Part shown: one piece after another, positions 17,279 to 25,669 of the stretch
Layout: every line of letters starts with the position of its first letter
How positions within the stretch are numbered: the first letter of the stretch is position 1
Source: Candidatus Obscuribacterales bacterium
GTDB taxonomy: Bacteria > Cyanobacteriota > Vampirovibrionia > Obscuribacterales > Obscuribacteraceae
Assembly (NCBI GenBank): GCA_019745415.1
Contig: JAIETF010000057.1
Coordinates: 23,596-87,595 of the forward strand
DNA length: 64,000 bases
Reading direction: 5' to 3'
The notes under the pieces: model-generated
Database searches by the model: none
What the model saw: the letters and a program-made list of their open reading frames with translations, nothing else
What the model was told of the DNA's origin: nothing
Program-made: the position numbers and the translations under genes

Positions 17279-17348
17279 GCGCCCTGAAGGAATCGAACCC
17301 TCATCAAAGGTTTTGGAGACCCCCGTTTTACCATTAAACTAAGGGCGC
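17279..17348 (-). tRNA. tRNA-Trp (anticodon CCA)
   Basis: On the minus strand 70 bases fold as a full cloverleaf: acceptor GCGCCCT with AGGGCGC; D arm GTTT-AATGGTA-AAAC; anticodon arm GGGGT-CTCCAAA-ACCTT with anticodon CCA; a 4-base variable loop; T arm GAGGG-TTCGATT-CCTTC. The 3' CCA is not encoded (GAA follows). It lies between rpmG and secE, the usual place for tRNA-Trp in many bacteria, and is probably cut out of the operon transcript. Confidence 0.96.
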
Positions 17349-17376
17349 TTGAAGACCCATACGGGCCTTTGCCTAG

Positions 17377-17424
17377 CTGGTTTCCGCCTCTTATGAACGC
17401 TTGGTTGGCGCTGGCAGAAACCAG
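17377..17424. repeat. Inverted repeat between rpmG and tRNA-Trp
   Basis: CTGGTTTCCGCC (17377-17388) and GGCAGAAACCAG (17413-17424) pair over 12 positions with one mismatch, enclosing 24 bases. The second arm begins 8 bases after the rpmG stop (minus-strand reading). No T run follows, so it may be a processing or 3'-end-protecting hairpin, not a terminator. Confidence 0.5.
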
Positions 17425-17431
17425 TCAGTGC

Positions 17432-17599
17432 TTATTTCTTGGTTTCTTTGTGCTCAACGCTCTTACGGCAGAATTTGCAGTATTTATTGATGTTGAGTCT
17501 TTCCGGATCGTTTCTCTTATTTTTCATGGTTGTGTAGTTGCGTCTTTTGCACTCTCCACAAGCCAGAGTGATGATGATGCGATCATCTTTCTTAGCCAT
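17432..17599 (-). CDS. rpmG: 50S ribosomal protein L33
   Basis: A 55-residue protein of the large subunit. The sequence starts [18 protein letters not shown] and continues with [21 protein letters not shown]; the four zinc ligands are two CxxC pairs (ACGEC and YCKFC), so this is the zinc-containing form. ATG start with GGGGGAG upstream. First gene of the operon that leads through tRNA-Trp to secE, nusG, rplK and rplA. Confidence 0.97.
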   Translation of the reverse strand: MAKKDDRIIITLACGECKRRNYTTMKNKRNDPERLNINKYCKFCRKSVEHKETKK

Positions 17600-17700
17600 C
17601 TTCCAACTCCCCCTGTATAACGCACAGGTAACGGGTGAATCACCGACAAGTATCGGACAGTTTTGCTAATGATTTGCGCACTAAAAAAGAACGCAAACCA

Positions 17701-17720
17701 AAAAGGCCTCCTCGGAGGCG
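17701..17720 (-). terminator. Terminator-like hairpin at the very start of the rpmG leader
   Basis: On the minus strand GCCTCC-GA-GGAGGC (17719 to 17706) is followed by CTTTTT. It looks like a small intrinsic terminator. It lies 107 bases before the rpmG start and only about 2-3 bases after the predicted transcription start of the promoter at 17728-17757. No minus-strand gene upstream needs ending, so it may be an attenuator or a 5'-protecting stem. Confidence 0.6.
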
Positions 17721-17727
17721 TCGATAG

Positions 17728-17757
17728 AGTATATCCAGCAGCCCGAAAAACTGTCAA
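17728..17757 (-). promoter_or_regulatory. Promoter of the rpmG-secE-nusG-rplKA operon
   Basis: On the minus strand a perfect TTGACA (17752-17757) and TATACT (17728-17733) are 18 bases apart. The predicted start near 17721 leaves a leader of about 122 bases. The strength fits a ribosomal protein operon. The gap 17600-17859 holds this promoter, the leader hairpin, and the upstream region of the divergent peptide-transport genes. Confidence 0.8.
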
Positions 17758-17859
17758 TAAAGCTAGAATAGTCGGGTCGCCCATAGATCGCACCGGCTGG
17801 GGCTCCATATGAGATGGCGATAAGTAAACAGAGGGGAGACTTGGGTTTTTGAGGCTTGT

Positions 17860-19611
17860 TTGGGCGTGGGGGTAAATAGAGCAGCTCGCAGGCAGAGCAA
17901 TCAACCGGCGAAAGATGACGGCTTTTTAATTTCTTTCGTTAAGTTATTTCTCGCAGCCCGGGGCTGTAAAGCGTCTCAAGGGTTGGTTGTCAGTTGGCTA
18001 CCTCTATATGTGCGCCTGCTCTTTTTGTTTTGTCTTGCCCCAACTTTATTGACTGCTTGCAGTGATAGTTCGCTTACTTCTTTAAGCACGTTGAGCACTT
18101 TGCGCAAACCTTATGAAGACAAAGTGCTGCGCATCAATCTCGGCACCGAGCCTCCCGGTCTTGATTGGCATACATCCACCGATTCCACCTCTTTTGATGT
18201 GGTTTCCAATCTCATGGTTGGGCTTACCCAGTACACCAATGACTTAGAAGTAAAGCCCTCATGCGCAGCCAGTTGGGAGGTGCTCGATGGGGGGCGTCGC
18301 TATCTCTTTCATCTGCGCGACGATGTTTCCTGGACTGATGGAAAGCCCGTGACAGCTTATGATTTTGAGTTTGCCTGGCAGCGTTTGCTCAAGCCGGAAA
18401 CGGCTGCTCAGTATGCCTTTTTCCTCTACGACATAGAGGGTGCGCGTGATTTTAATACCGGCAAAACACGCGATTTTAGCCGGGTCGGTCTCAAGGCTCT
18501 CGATGCCAAAACTTTTGAAGTGAAACTGAGCAAGCCGGCTGCCTACTTTATCTATCTCACAGCTTTCTGCCCAACTTTTCCCCAAAGGAAAGATATAGTG
18601 GAGCACTTTGGCGATCGCTGGACAGAACCTGAACATCTAGTTACCAATGGTCCATTCAAGCTGGTAAAGTGGCAGCATGAGTACAAGATCGAGCTTGATG
18701 CCAACGAGAAGTTCTTTGAAGGCAGACCGGCTCTCTCAAAAATAAAGATGTTCATGGTGCCCGAAGCATCAACTGCTTTTGCACTTTATGAAAACAACGA
18801 ACTCGACTTTGTCGATAATAGATCCTTTTCCACCCCCGATGTCGAGCGCTATCGGTCCTCGCCCGAGTACCGAAACTTTCCACTTTTAAGGGCATATTAT
18901 CTCGCTTTCAATGTCAGCAAGAAACCCTTTGATGATGTGAGAGTGCGTAAAGCTTTTGCCATGGCCATCAATCGCAATGTCTTTCCCAAAATCTTGCGCC
19001 GTGGTGAAAGACCGACCAATAGCTGGATTCCACCGGCTCTAGGTGGTGCAGATTCCGGCTTGTCTTTTGATGTGGAGGCGGCAAGGCGACTCTTGAGCGA
19101 GGCCGGTTTTCCGGACGGCAGGGGCTTTCCCGAGACCAAGTTGCTCTATCCCAATCGCGAAGATGTGCGTCTTGTCGTAGAAGCCACCCAGGATGAATTG
19201 AAGCGCAATCTAGGGGTGAAGATTGATCTGGTCAATCAAGAATGGAAGGTTTATTTGGCCACTACCCGTAAAGATCCGCCCCAGATGTTCCGAGATTCTT
19301 GGGGGGCTGATTTCCCCGACCCGGAAACTTTTATGAATCTGTTTACTACCTATAACGGCAATAACCATACGCGGTGGCATAGCCAAGACTATGATAATTT
19401 GATTGAGCAAGCCGAAGGCGAACAAGATAAACAGAAAAGAAAAGCCCTCTATCAAAAAGCCGATGTCATGCTCTGTCGCGAAGCCGTGCCGATTGTTCCT
19501 GCCTATCTCGCCACTCAGAACATCATGGTCAAACCCTGGGTGAAAGGCATTGCCGTCAATCCCCTCGATTTTCAGTTTTTCAAAACCGTAGAAGTGGGAG
19601 AGAGTAAATAA
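17860..19611 (+). CDS. Peptide ABC transporter substrate-binding lipoprotein
   Basis: Captures peptides outside the membrane for the permeases that follow (SBP family 5, OppA/DppA-like). Up to 583 residues. Lipobox LLTAC puts the lipid-bearing Cys at residue 67 of the longest frame. Then EDKVLRINLGTEPPGLDWHTS, WTDGKPVTAYDFEFAWQRLLKP and VRKAFAMAINR are classic family blocks. The start is uncertain: TTG 17860 has GAGG five bases upstream but gives an oddly long leader, while GTG 18010 would give a normal short signal peptide (RLLFLFCLAPTLLTAC). The stop overlaps the permease start by one base. No ATPase gene for the system is nearby. Confidence 0.9.
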   Translation: MGVGVNRAARRQSNQPAKDDGFLISFVKLFLAARGCKASQGLVVSWLPLYVRLLFLFCLAPTLLTACSDSSLTSLSTLSTLRKPYEDKVLRINLGTEPPGLDWHTSTDSTSFDVVSNLMVGLTQYTNDLEVKPSCAASWEVLDGGRRYLFHLRDDVSWTDGKPVTAYDFEFAWQRLLKPETAAQYAFFLYDIEGARDFNTGKTRDFSRVGLKALDAKTFEVKLSKPAAYFIYLTAFCPTFPQRKDIVEHFGDRWTEPEHLVTNGPFKLVKWQHEYKIELDANEKFFEGRPALSKIKMFMVPEASTAFALYENNELDFVDNRSFSTPDVERYRSSPEYRNFPLLRAYYLAFNVSKKPFDDVRVRKAFAMAINRNVFPKILRRGERPTNSWIPPALGGADSGLSFDVEAARRLLSEAGFPDGRGFPETKLLYPNREDVRLVVEATQDELKRNLGVKIDLVNQEWKVYLATTRKDPPQMFRDSWGADFPDPETFMNLFTTYNGNNHTRWHSQDYDNLIEQAEGEQDKQKRKALYQKADVMLCREAVPIVPAYLATQNIMVKPWVKGIAVNPLDFQFFKTVEVGESK

Positions 19612-20528
19612 TGTTCTCCCTGATAATACGTCGGATTTTGATGTCTATTCCGGTACTGCTGATAGTGGCATCGCTTACTTTTGCTCTGGTGCGCATTGTG
19701 CCCGGTGGTCCTTTCGACAGCGAGAAAAGTCTGCCGCCCGAAATCGTCGCCAACCTCAATGCTAAGTATCATCTAGATAGACCGGTGCATGAGCAGTACT
19801 TTCTTTATATTGGGCGACTTTGTCGCGGCGACCTCGGTGTCTCCTATAAATACGTCAATCGCACAGTCAACGATATTCTTTTCGATGCTTTCCCGGTTTC
19901 TTGTCAGCTCGGCATTGTTTCTCTCAGTTTAGCCGTGCTCTTTGGGGTGCCTTTGGGCGCCATCGCGGCTCTCAACCGGGGGAAGAGGCAAGATGTACTG
20001 GCCATGTTTCTTTCCACTATGGGTGTATCTCTGCCCGGCTTTGTCATTGGTGCTGTGCTTATTTATGTTTTTGCCATCAAGCTGCGCATTTTGCCTGTGG
20101 GGCTCTGGGAGAGTCCCTGGCACGTGGTATTGCCGGCAGTAACGCTTGCCTTTTCTCCTGGTGCTTATTTGGCGCGTCTCACTCGCGCTTCGGTTTTGGA
20201 AGTGGTTGAGAAAGATTGGGTGCGGACAGCCCGCTCTAAAGGTTTGTCGGAACAGAAAACGATATTGCGTCATATCTTGCGCAATTCGCTTATGCCTGTT
20301 GTCACCGTGCTGGGCCCTTTGACTGCCATCGTTATTACCGGTTCTTTCGTGGTTGAATACATTTTTGCCATTCCGGGCATGGGACGCTTTTTTATTACCG
20401 CGGTCATGAACCGCGATTACGACCTGATTTTAGGCACTACTATGGTCTTTGCCGTTCTCTTGATTGTCGCTAATATGTTTGTCGATATCGTTTATCAATG
20501 GCTTGACCCGAGGCTGAGGATGGAGTGA
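19611..20528 (+). CDS. Peptide ABC transporter permease (OppB/DppB type)
   Basis: Inner-membrane channel subunit; 305 residues with six predicted membrane helices. The N-terminal IIRRILMSIPVLLIVASLTFALVRIVPGGP and the gate block KGLSEQKTILRHILRNSLMPVVT are family hallmarks; EAA-loop Gly and FVVEYIFAIPGMGRFFI are conserved. It overlaps the binding-protein gene by one base (TAATG) and the next permease start by one base (TGATG), so the three are translated together. Confidence 0.95.
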   Translation: MFSLIIRRILMSIPVLLIVASLTFALVRIVPGGPFDSEKSLPPEIVANLNAKYHLDRPVHEQYFLYIGRLCRGDLGVSYKYVNRTVNDILFDAFPVSCQLGIVSLSLAVLFGVPLGAIAALNRGKRQDVLAMFLSTMGVSLPGFVIGAVLIYVFAIKLRILPVGLWESPWHVVLPAVTLAFSPGAYLARLTRASVLEVVEKDWVRTARSKGLSEQKTILRHILRNSLMPVVTVLGPLTAIVITGSFVVEYIFAIPGMGRFFITAVMNRDYDLILGTTMVFAVLLIVANMFVDIVYQWLDPRLRME

Positions 20529-21388
20529 TGACATCGGCTAATCGCTCTCCCTGGCAAAGATTGTTCAAGATACCGACGGCGGTGCTCGGTTTGGCGGTGA
20601 TTGCCTCTATCTGTTTAGTGGCGCTCTTGTCTGCTTGTGGTGTAGAGTTGACGCCCTTCGCATACGATCAGACTACTGCCGATTATCTGGCGGCTCCCAG
20701 TTGGCTGCACCCGATGGGTACCGATGAATTAGGGCGAGATCTCTTGTCCCGCATCATATATGGTGCCAGGTTGTCTATTGCTATCGGTTTGACCACAGCT
20801 CTTACAGCCTTTCTTATCGGCAGCGTTTACGGGGCTATCGCCGGCTTTTCTTCGCCTAAAATTGATGCCCTGATGATGCGAGGTGTAGATATCGCCTACA
20901 GTTTGCCCGACCTGCTGGTCATGATTTTAATAGGTGTGGTTATGGGGCGCGGCACTTTCGGCATTCTCATCGCTCTGGGCTTAGTCAGCTGGATGGGGAC
21001 GGCTCGCCTGGTGCGCTCTCAGTTTCTTACGCTTAAAAACGAAGAATTTATCGAGGCTGCTTATGCCCAAGGACAGAGCAGTCTCAATGTCATTCTCAAG
21101 CACCTTTTGCCTAATGCTCTGGGACCAATTATTGTAGCCCTGACTTTTACAGTACCTTCGGCAATTCTTTCCGAGTCTACTCTTAGTTTTATCGGACTGG
21201 GTCTTTCTCCACCGGCTTGTTCCTGGGGCACCCTGGCTTCAGATGGTTGGCGCAGTTTGAGGGCGCATCCTCATTTGATTTTCTTTCCGTCGCTCTTCAT
21301 CTTTATCACCGTGCTGTCGTTCAATTTCTTAGGCGACGGGCTGCGCGACGCTTTAGATCCCCGCACCCGACTTGGCAAGGGGAAATAG
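20528..21388 (+). CDS. Peptide ABC transporter permease (OppC/DppC type)
   Basis: Second channel subunit; 286 residues. Family blocks include HPMGTDELGRDLLSRIIYGARLSI near the N-terminus, EFIEAAYAQGQSSLNVILKHLLPNALGPIIV (the EAA loop that contacts the ATPase) and ESTLSFIGLGLSPPACSWGTLASDG. I use ATG 20528, which overlaps the stop of the first permease (TGATG); a GTG one codon earlier is possible. The ATPases OppD and OppF are not in this window and must be supplied from elsewhere. Confidence 0.95.
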   Translation: MTSANRSPWQRLFKIPTAVLGLAVIASICLVALLSACGVELTPFAYDQTTADYLAAPSWLHPMGTDELGRDLLSRIIYGARLSIAIGLTTALTAFLIGSVYGAIAGFSSPKIDALMMRGVDIAYSLPDLLVMILIGVVMGRGTFGILIALGLVSWMGTARLVRSQFLTLKNEEFIEAAYAQGQSSLNVILKHLLPNALGPIIVALTFTVPSAILSESTLSFIGLGLSPPACSWGTLASDGWRSLRAHPHLIFFPSLFIFITVLSFNFLGDGLRDALDPRTRLGKGK

Positions 21389-21447
21389 CTATTTTTGTCG
21401 CGATCTGATTGTATATTAGGCAGGAGTATCTTAAAGAGGATAGGGCA

Positions 21448-22407
21448 TTGGCTAGAATTTCCGGGGCTGTCTTTTCGGTGTCACTGGCTTTGGCGGGTCT
21501 TTTTTCTGCTCTCTGCCCGGCCTTCGCCGGCGATCGCGGTTGGGTGCTCACCCAAAGGTCGACTAATTTCGGCGATGCCTACATCTATATCAGCGCTTCC
21601 GGGCTGAAGATGGTTTCGCCTAAATTGGGCTGTACTGTTGTGACCAGCGCCCCAGGCTGGAGCGTTTCCTTTTATAACGATAAAACTCGGCAGTTTTATA
21701 GCACCACCTTTGAAAAGTGGACGGCGGAACTGAATCAGAAATTCGCTTCGCGGGGACAGAGTTTAGCTGAGCGACCTTGGGCGCGCGGCACAGTCGGTGG
21801 CGTAGCCGGTCTGAAAGCGACTCAATACACCATTCGCAATGCCAGCATGTCGGCTAAGGCAGGCGGTCGACGCCAGTCGGTCAATGCCGCCGACTGTTAT
21901 GTGGCTGATGAGATTCAAGTGCCGTCCCAGGTCTCAGCTATGATTTCGCGGGCTTATGGCTTGCCCAACACTCGCTCTTTTCCTCTGCGCATTACTCTTT
22001 ATACCAATAACAGTCCTCAGACCGTGCTTGACACTTATCGGTCACAGACTTGCGACATCCCTCCCACTTATTTTGGTGTGCCGGCCGGCTATGCTCGGGT
22101 GAACAGTGAAGCCGAGGTAATGATGGATGACGAGACCAAGCAAATTCTCAATGACTTGGCTTCTGATTCGCCTGGTCAAGGCAACAATGCCAGTGTGGCG
22201 CCGGTACCACAGCAACCGGTCTATACTCAGCCCAGCGGCGGACAACAGCAATATGCCGGACAGCAGCAATATGCAGGGCAACAGGGCACAAGTGGCGCTG
22301 CCGCCGCCGGTAACGGTTCGATTGCCTTACCCGGCGGTTATACACTAGATCGCGAGAAATTGCAGAAGATCAAAGAAAAGCTCTTGAACGGCAATACCTA
22401 TAAATAA
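21448..22407 (+). CDS. Exported protein of unknown function with a Gln-rich tail
   Basis: 319 residues, not recognised. A signal peptide (SGAVFSVSLALAGLFSALCPAFAG) is followed by a globular part of about 200 residues with three spaced cysteines (in LGCTVV, AADCYVA and SQTCDIPP), then a Gln/Gly/Ala-rich linker with a six-residue repeat (QQQYAG), and a short basic C-terminal helix. I choose TTG 21448 (TTG-GCT-AGA) because GAGGATAGGG precedes it; the frame stays open to 21409. It lies 59 bases after the permease gene in the same direction, so it may share its transcript. Confidence 0.65.
   Translation: MARISGAVFSVSLALAGLFSALCPAFAGDRGWVLTQRSTNFGDAYIYISASGLKMVSPKLGCTVVTSAPGWSVSFYNDKTRQFYSTTFEKWTAELNQKFASRGQSLAERPWARGTVGGVAGLKATQYTIRNASMSAKAGGRRQSVNAADCYVADEIQVPSQVSAMISRAYGLPNTRSFPLRITLYTNNSPQTVLDTYRSQTCDIPPTYFGVPAGYARVNSEAEVMMDDETKQILNDLASDSPGQGNNASVAPVPQQPVYTQPSGGQQQYAGQQQYAGQQGTSGAAAAGNGSIALPGGYTLDREKLQKIKEKLLNGNTYK
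22243..22284 (+). repeat. 18-base tandem repeat encoding QQQYAG
   Basis: CAACAGCAATATGCCGGA (22243-22260) is repeated with three changes at 22261-22278, and a third partial copy starts at 22279. It lies in the flexible Gln-rich region of the exported protein. Confidence 0.7.
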
Positions 22408-22521
22408 ATTGGCAAATAAGCCGGAGAAAGTAATGGGCTTATCTCTAGCCTTTGTCATTTTGGTTATGTGGAAAATTGGGAATTTCGGGTATATGGTGTT
22501 GTGCACTAACTTTTCGTGACT

Positions 22522-24801
22522 ATGCGTTTCAACGTCAATTTAAAGATCTCGCATAAGGGCTTTATCCTGGTCTTGGTACCGTTGGTCTTTGAATTGGTCT
22601 TCTTGATTATTTTGTCTGTCTTGTTGCAAAAGGCGGAAGAAGAAGTACAGAGGCAGGTACGTTCCAAAGCGATTATTTCGCAGGCAAACGCTCTATCTAA
22701 GCTTTTCTATGACGCCGGCGTCGCCATGGGCGGCTACTCAATCACTAAGAGCCCTCTCTTTTCCGACCGTTATGACAAAATCGTTCGTCAGATTCCTATG
22801 GACTTGACCGAACTTTCCAATTTGGTTGGCGATAACGACAAGCAACAGCAAATTTTAGTTCGCCTCAAAACAATTACCTCTGATGGTTTGAAGATTTTAG
22901 GCGAAGCCAAGTCAGCGATTGACGATAACAGAGTGGACGTGGCTCAGTTTAGAGCCAGGCACATGTATAAGCAGATCAGGCAACTGGCTGACCAGTTGCA
23001 AGATGAACTCAAGGGTCTCACCGAAGACGAACGTAAAATTGAAAACGAAAGCCCCGAACAGCAGAACCGAAGTCGCACCATGGTTAAGGTCTTCTTGGTG
23101 GTGGGCGTCGTAGTCAACATCGCCATAGCCTTCCTCTTGTTGTATTACTTCCTTAAGAGCATTTCTATTCGTCTCAACACAGTCACGGATAACTCGTTCA
23201 GATTGGCGCGTGGTCAGCGTCTGAATCCGCCTCTCACCGGTGCCGATGAGATTGCCCAGTTGGATGATGCCTTTAGAAGTATGGCCGAGGCTCTCGCTGA
23301 AGCCAGCCGTAAGGAGCGCGCCGTAATTGAAAACGCTGCCGATGTGATCTGTTCAATCGACACAGACGGAAAGTTTGTCGCTATCAACCCGGCATCTTAT
23401 GAAAGCTGGGGCTACTATCCTGATGAACTGATGGGGCGGCGCTTCATCGAAGTTATTGTGCAAGAAGATATACCTGAAACTATTAGAGCAGTGCGTTCGG
23501 TGCGCGGTGCCACCGGTAAGGTCTCTTTTGAAAACCGAGTCAGGAAGCGCGATGGCAGTATAGTAACTGTATTGTGGTCGGCAGACTGGTCAGAGAAAGA
23601 CCGAGCCCTTTTCTGCGTCGCCCACGATATTACCCAGAGAAAGTTAGCCGAAGAGACTTTGCGTCAGTCGGAAGAGCGTATTAGAAAGATCATCGTGCAC
23701 ATGATCGTCGGCTTGCTTATTATCGATAAAGATGGCCGAGTAGAATCGGTGAACCCGAGGTCGGAAGCCATGTTTGCCATGCGCAGCCATGAAATGGTCG
23801 GGCGCCACATAATGTCGCTCTTTGCCGATAGTCGTATCTTTTCGGTAAATGATGCCAACGACCGAGCTGCTTTCATGGAAACTTTGTTCACCAAAGCTAA
23901 TAACCGCATCGGTGAATTCGACTGCTTGAACGCTCGCGGTGAAGACTTCCCAGTAGAACTGTCACTTGCCGAGTTTGACTATGGCGACGGTAAGATGCGC
24001 TATATGCTCAACATCCTTGATGTGTCCGAGAGACGCGAGGTGGAGCGTATGAAGAAAGAGTTCGTTTCCACAGTTTCGCACGAATTGCGTACACCACTGA
24101 CATCTATTCGTGGTTCATTGACCTTGCTTGCCGTCGGTGCCATGGGGCAGTTGCCCGACCAGGTCAAGAAAGTGGTCAGTATCGCCGAACGAAACACCAT
24201 AAGACTGATTGGATTGATCAACGATATTCTCGACATTGAAAAACTGGAAGCCGGCAAGCTTGATATGGTTTTCGAGAATACGCCTCTCACCAACATATTA
24301 GAGCGCTCCGAGCAAGCTGTTTCAGCCTTTGCCTCAAATAACGGCGTCACCCTTGATATGCAGCCGACTAACTTTGTGGTGCATGCCGATGGGGACCGCC
24401 TGGTGCAGGTCATCGTCAACTTGGTTTCTAATGCTGTCAAGTTCTCGCCCAAGGGGGCTGCCGTCACTGTCGTCTGCCGCGAAGAAGAAGGCGGTATGGT
24501 GGAAGTGCAAGTCATAGACCGCGGTCGTGGTATTCCTGAGTCATTCAAGAATCGCTTGTTCCAGCGCTTCCAGCAGGTAGAAGCTTCCGACGCTAAGAAG
24601 AAAGGCGGTACAGGTCTGGGTCTGGCCATCTGTAAAGGTATAGTTGAGCAGCACGGCGGCAGTATCGGGGTTGAGTCGGAAGAGGGCAGGGGCAGTACAT
24701 TCTGGTTCCGTGTCCCGAAGGCGCAGGTAATCAATAGTGCGCCGCCATCACCGCCGGCCATTCCATCCGGCGGCGCTATGACCATGAGTATGCAGCAATA
24801 A
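22522..24801 (+). CDS. Membrane PAS-domain sensor histidine kinase
   Basis: Senses an unknown signal and starts phosphotransfer. 759 residues from the ATG; a GTG two codons earlier is equally possible, as neither has a good ribosome site. In order: membrane helix at about 14-36, an external all-helical domain of about 150 residues (CHASE3-like), second helix about 191-213, HAMP, two PAS domains (starting near AVIENAADVICSID and KIIVHMIVGLLIID), then HisKA with the phospho-histidine in FVSTVSHELRTPL (His520), and an ATPase domain (NLVSNAVKFSP, RGRGIP, GTGLGLAICK). It heads a signalling block; the next gene starts 10 bases after its stop. Confidence 0.95.
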   Translation: MRFNVNLKISHKGFILVLVPLVFELVFLIILSVLLQKAEEEVQRQVRSKAIISQANALSKLFYDAGVAMGGYSITKSPLFSDRYDKIVRQIPMDLTELSNLVGDNDKQQQILVRLKTITSDGLKILGEAKSAIDDNRVDVAQFRARHMYKQIRQLADQLQDELKGLTEDERKIENESPEQQNRSRTMVKVFLVVGVVVNIAIAFLLLYYFLKSISIRLNTVTDNSFRLARGQRLNPPLTGADEIAQLDDAFRSMAEALAEASRKERAVIENAADVICSIDTDGKFVAINPASYESWGYYPDELMGRRFIEVIVQEDIPETIRAVRSVRGATGKVSFENRVRKRDGSIVTVLWSADWSEKDRALFCVAHDITQRKLAEETLRQSEERIRKIIVHMIVGLLIIDKDGRVESVNPRSEAMFAMRSHEMVGRHIMSLFADSRIFSVNDANDRAAFMETLFTKANNRIGEFDCLNARGEDFPVELSLAEFDYGDGKMRYMLNILDVSERREVERMKKEFVSTVSHELRTPLTSIRGSLTLLAVGAMGQLPDQVKKVVSIAERNTIRLIGLINDILDIEKLEAGKLDMVFENTPLTNILERSEQAVSAFASNNGVTLDMQPTNFVVHADGDRLVQVIVNLVSNAVKFSPKGAAVTVVCREEEGGMVEVQVIDRGRGIPESFKNRLFQRFQQVEASDAKKKGGTGLGLAICKGIVEQHGGSIGVESEEGRGSTFWFRVPKAQVINSAPPSPPAIPSGGAMTMSMQQ

Positions 24802-24811
24802 CGAGGTATTG

Positions 24812-25210
24812 ATGAAGGTTCTCATAATCGACGATGAGGAAGATTTCCGCACGGTCGCCAGTTCTTGTCTTGGTTTGTTGAACGGTGCCGAAGTCTTGGA
24901 AGCCGGAAGCGGACAAGAAGGAATCAAGTTAGCCTGTGATGAGAAGCCCGATGTCATCTTGCTCGACCTTTGCATGCCCGGCATGGATGGTACAAAGACT
25001 TTAGAAAATTTGCGCAAAGAACCGGAAGCCTCGGAAGTGCCGGTCATTTTTTGCACTACCAAGGGTATGTTCGAGCAGTTTGAAGAGATGAAAGCCATGG
25101 GTGCCCTGGCTGTAATCACAAAGCCCTTCGACCCGCTTCGCCTTTATGATCAAATCAATGCAATTTTGACTAATGCTGGAAAACTGCCATGTGCAGAGAA
25201 TAGTGAATAA
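24812..25210 (+). CDS. Single-domain response regulator (CheY-like)
   Basis: 132 residues, a receiver domain alone. The acidic pair is in LIIDDEEDF, the phospho-acceptor Asp in VILLDLCMPGMDG, the switch Thr in VIFCTTKG and the Lys in ITKPFDP, so it should be able to accept phosphate. No output domain, so it acts by binding a partner or as a relay stage. ATG at 24812 with ACGAGG upstream. It follows the histidine kinase closely and is the probable direct target. Confidence 0.93.
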   Translation: MKVLIIDDEEDFRTVASSCLGLLNGAEVLEAGSGQEGIKLACDEKPDVILLDLCMPGMDGTKTLENLRKEPEASEVPVIFCTTKGMFEQFEEMKAMGALAVITKPFDPLRLYDQINAILTNAGKLPCAENSE

Positions 25211-25297
25211 GGGTTATTTGTAGCAGACTGGGTATTACTAGATTAGGTGTTTTGGTTTTGGCACGGGATCCCGTTTGGATTGACTAGGAGATAATCA

Positions 25298-25663
25298 ATG
25301 AGAGTTCTCATCATCGATGATGAAGAAGATACACGTCAGATTGCCTGCATGAGTTTAAGCCTGTTAGGTGGTCTTGATGTTATCGAAGCTGAAAATGGAC
25401 AGGACGGCGTCAATAAGGCGGCAGTCGAGCAGCCTGATGTTATTTTGCTCGACATGATGATGCCTATGATGGATGGACCGAGTACTCTGGAAGCCTTGCG
25501 CAGTAACGAACGCACCCGCAATATACCGGTGATCTTTCTTACCGCCAAAGCTATGACCACTGAGATTGAGCGTCTCAAGCGTATGGGGGCGAGAGGTGTC
25601 TTGACCAAACCATTTGATCCGACAGTTCTGGCGAATCAAATGAGGGCCATTCTGGAGGGTTAG
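25298..25663 (+). CDS. Single-domain response regulator (CheY-like), second copy
   Basis: 121 residues. Same plan as the gene before it (LIIDDEEDT, VILLDMMMPMMDG, IFLTAKAM, LTKPFDP), with every key residue kept. The two are clearly paralogues. ATG with AGGAG six bases before. An 87-base gap separates it from the first receiver; the HPt-GGDEF gene starts 6 bases after its stop, which suggests that this copy is paired with that protein. Confidence 0.93.
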   Translation: MRVLIIDDEEDTRQIACMSLSLLGGLDVIEAENGQDGVNKAAVEQPDVILLDMMMPMMDGPSTLEALRSNERTRNIPVIFLTAKAMTTEIERLKRMGARGVLTKPFDPTVLANQMRAILEG

Positions 25664-25669
25664 GACGGC

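Noticed and set aside
22390..22450. Terminator after the Gln-rich exported protein gene
   Set aside because: ATAAGCC pairs with GGGCTTAT across about 12 bases, but no T run follows, so I do not call it a terminator.
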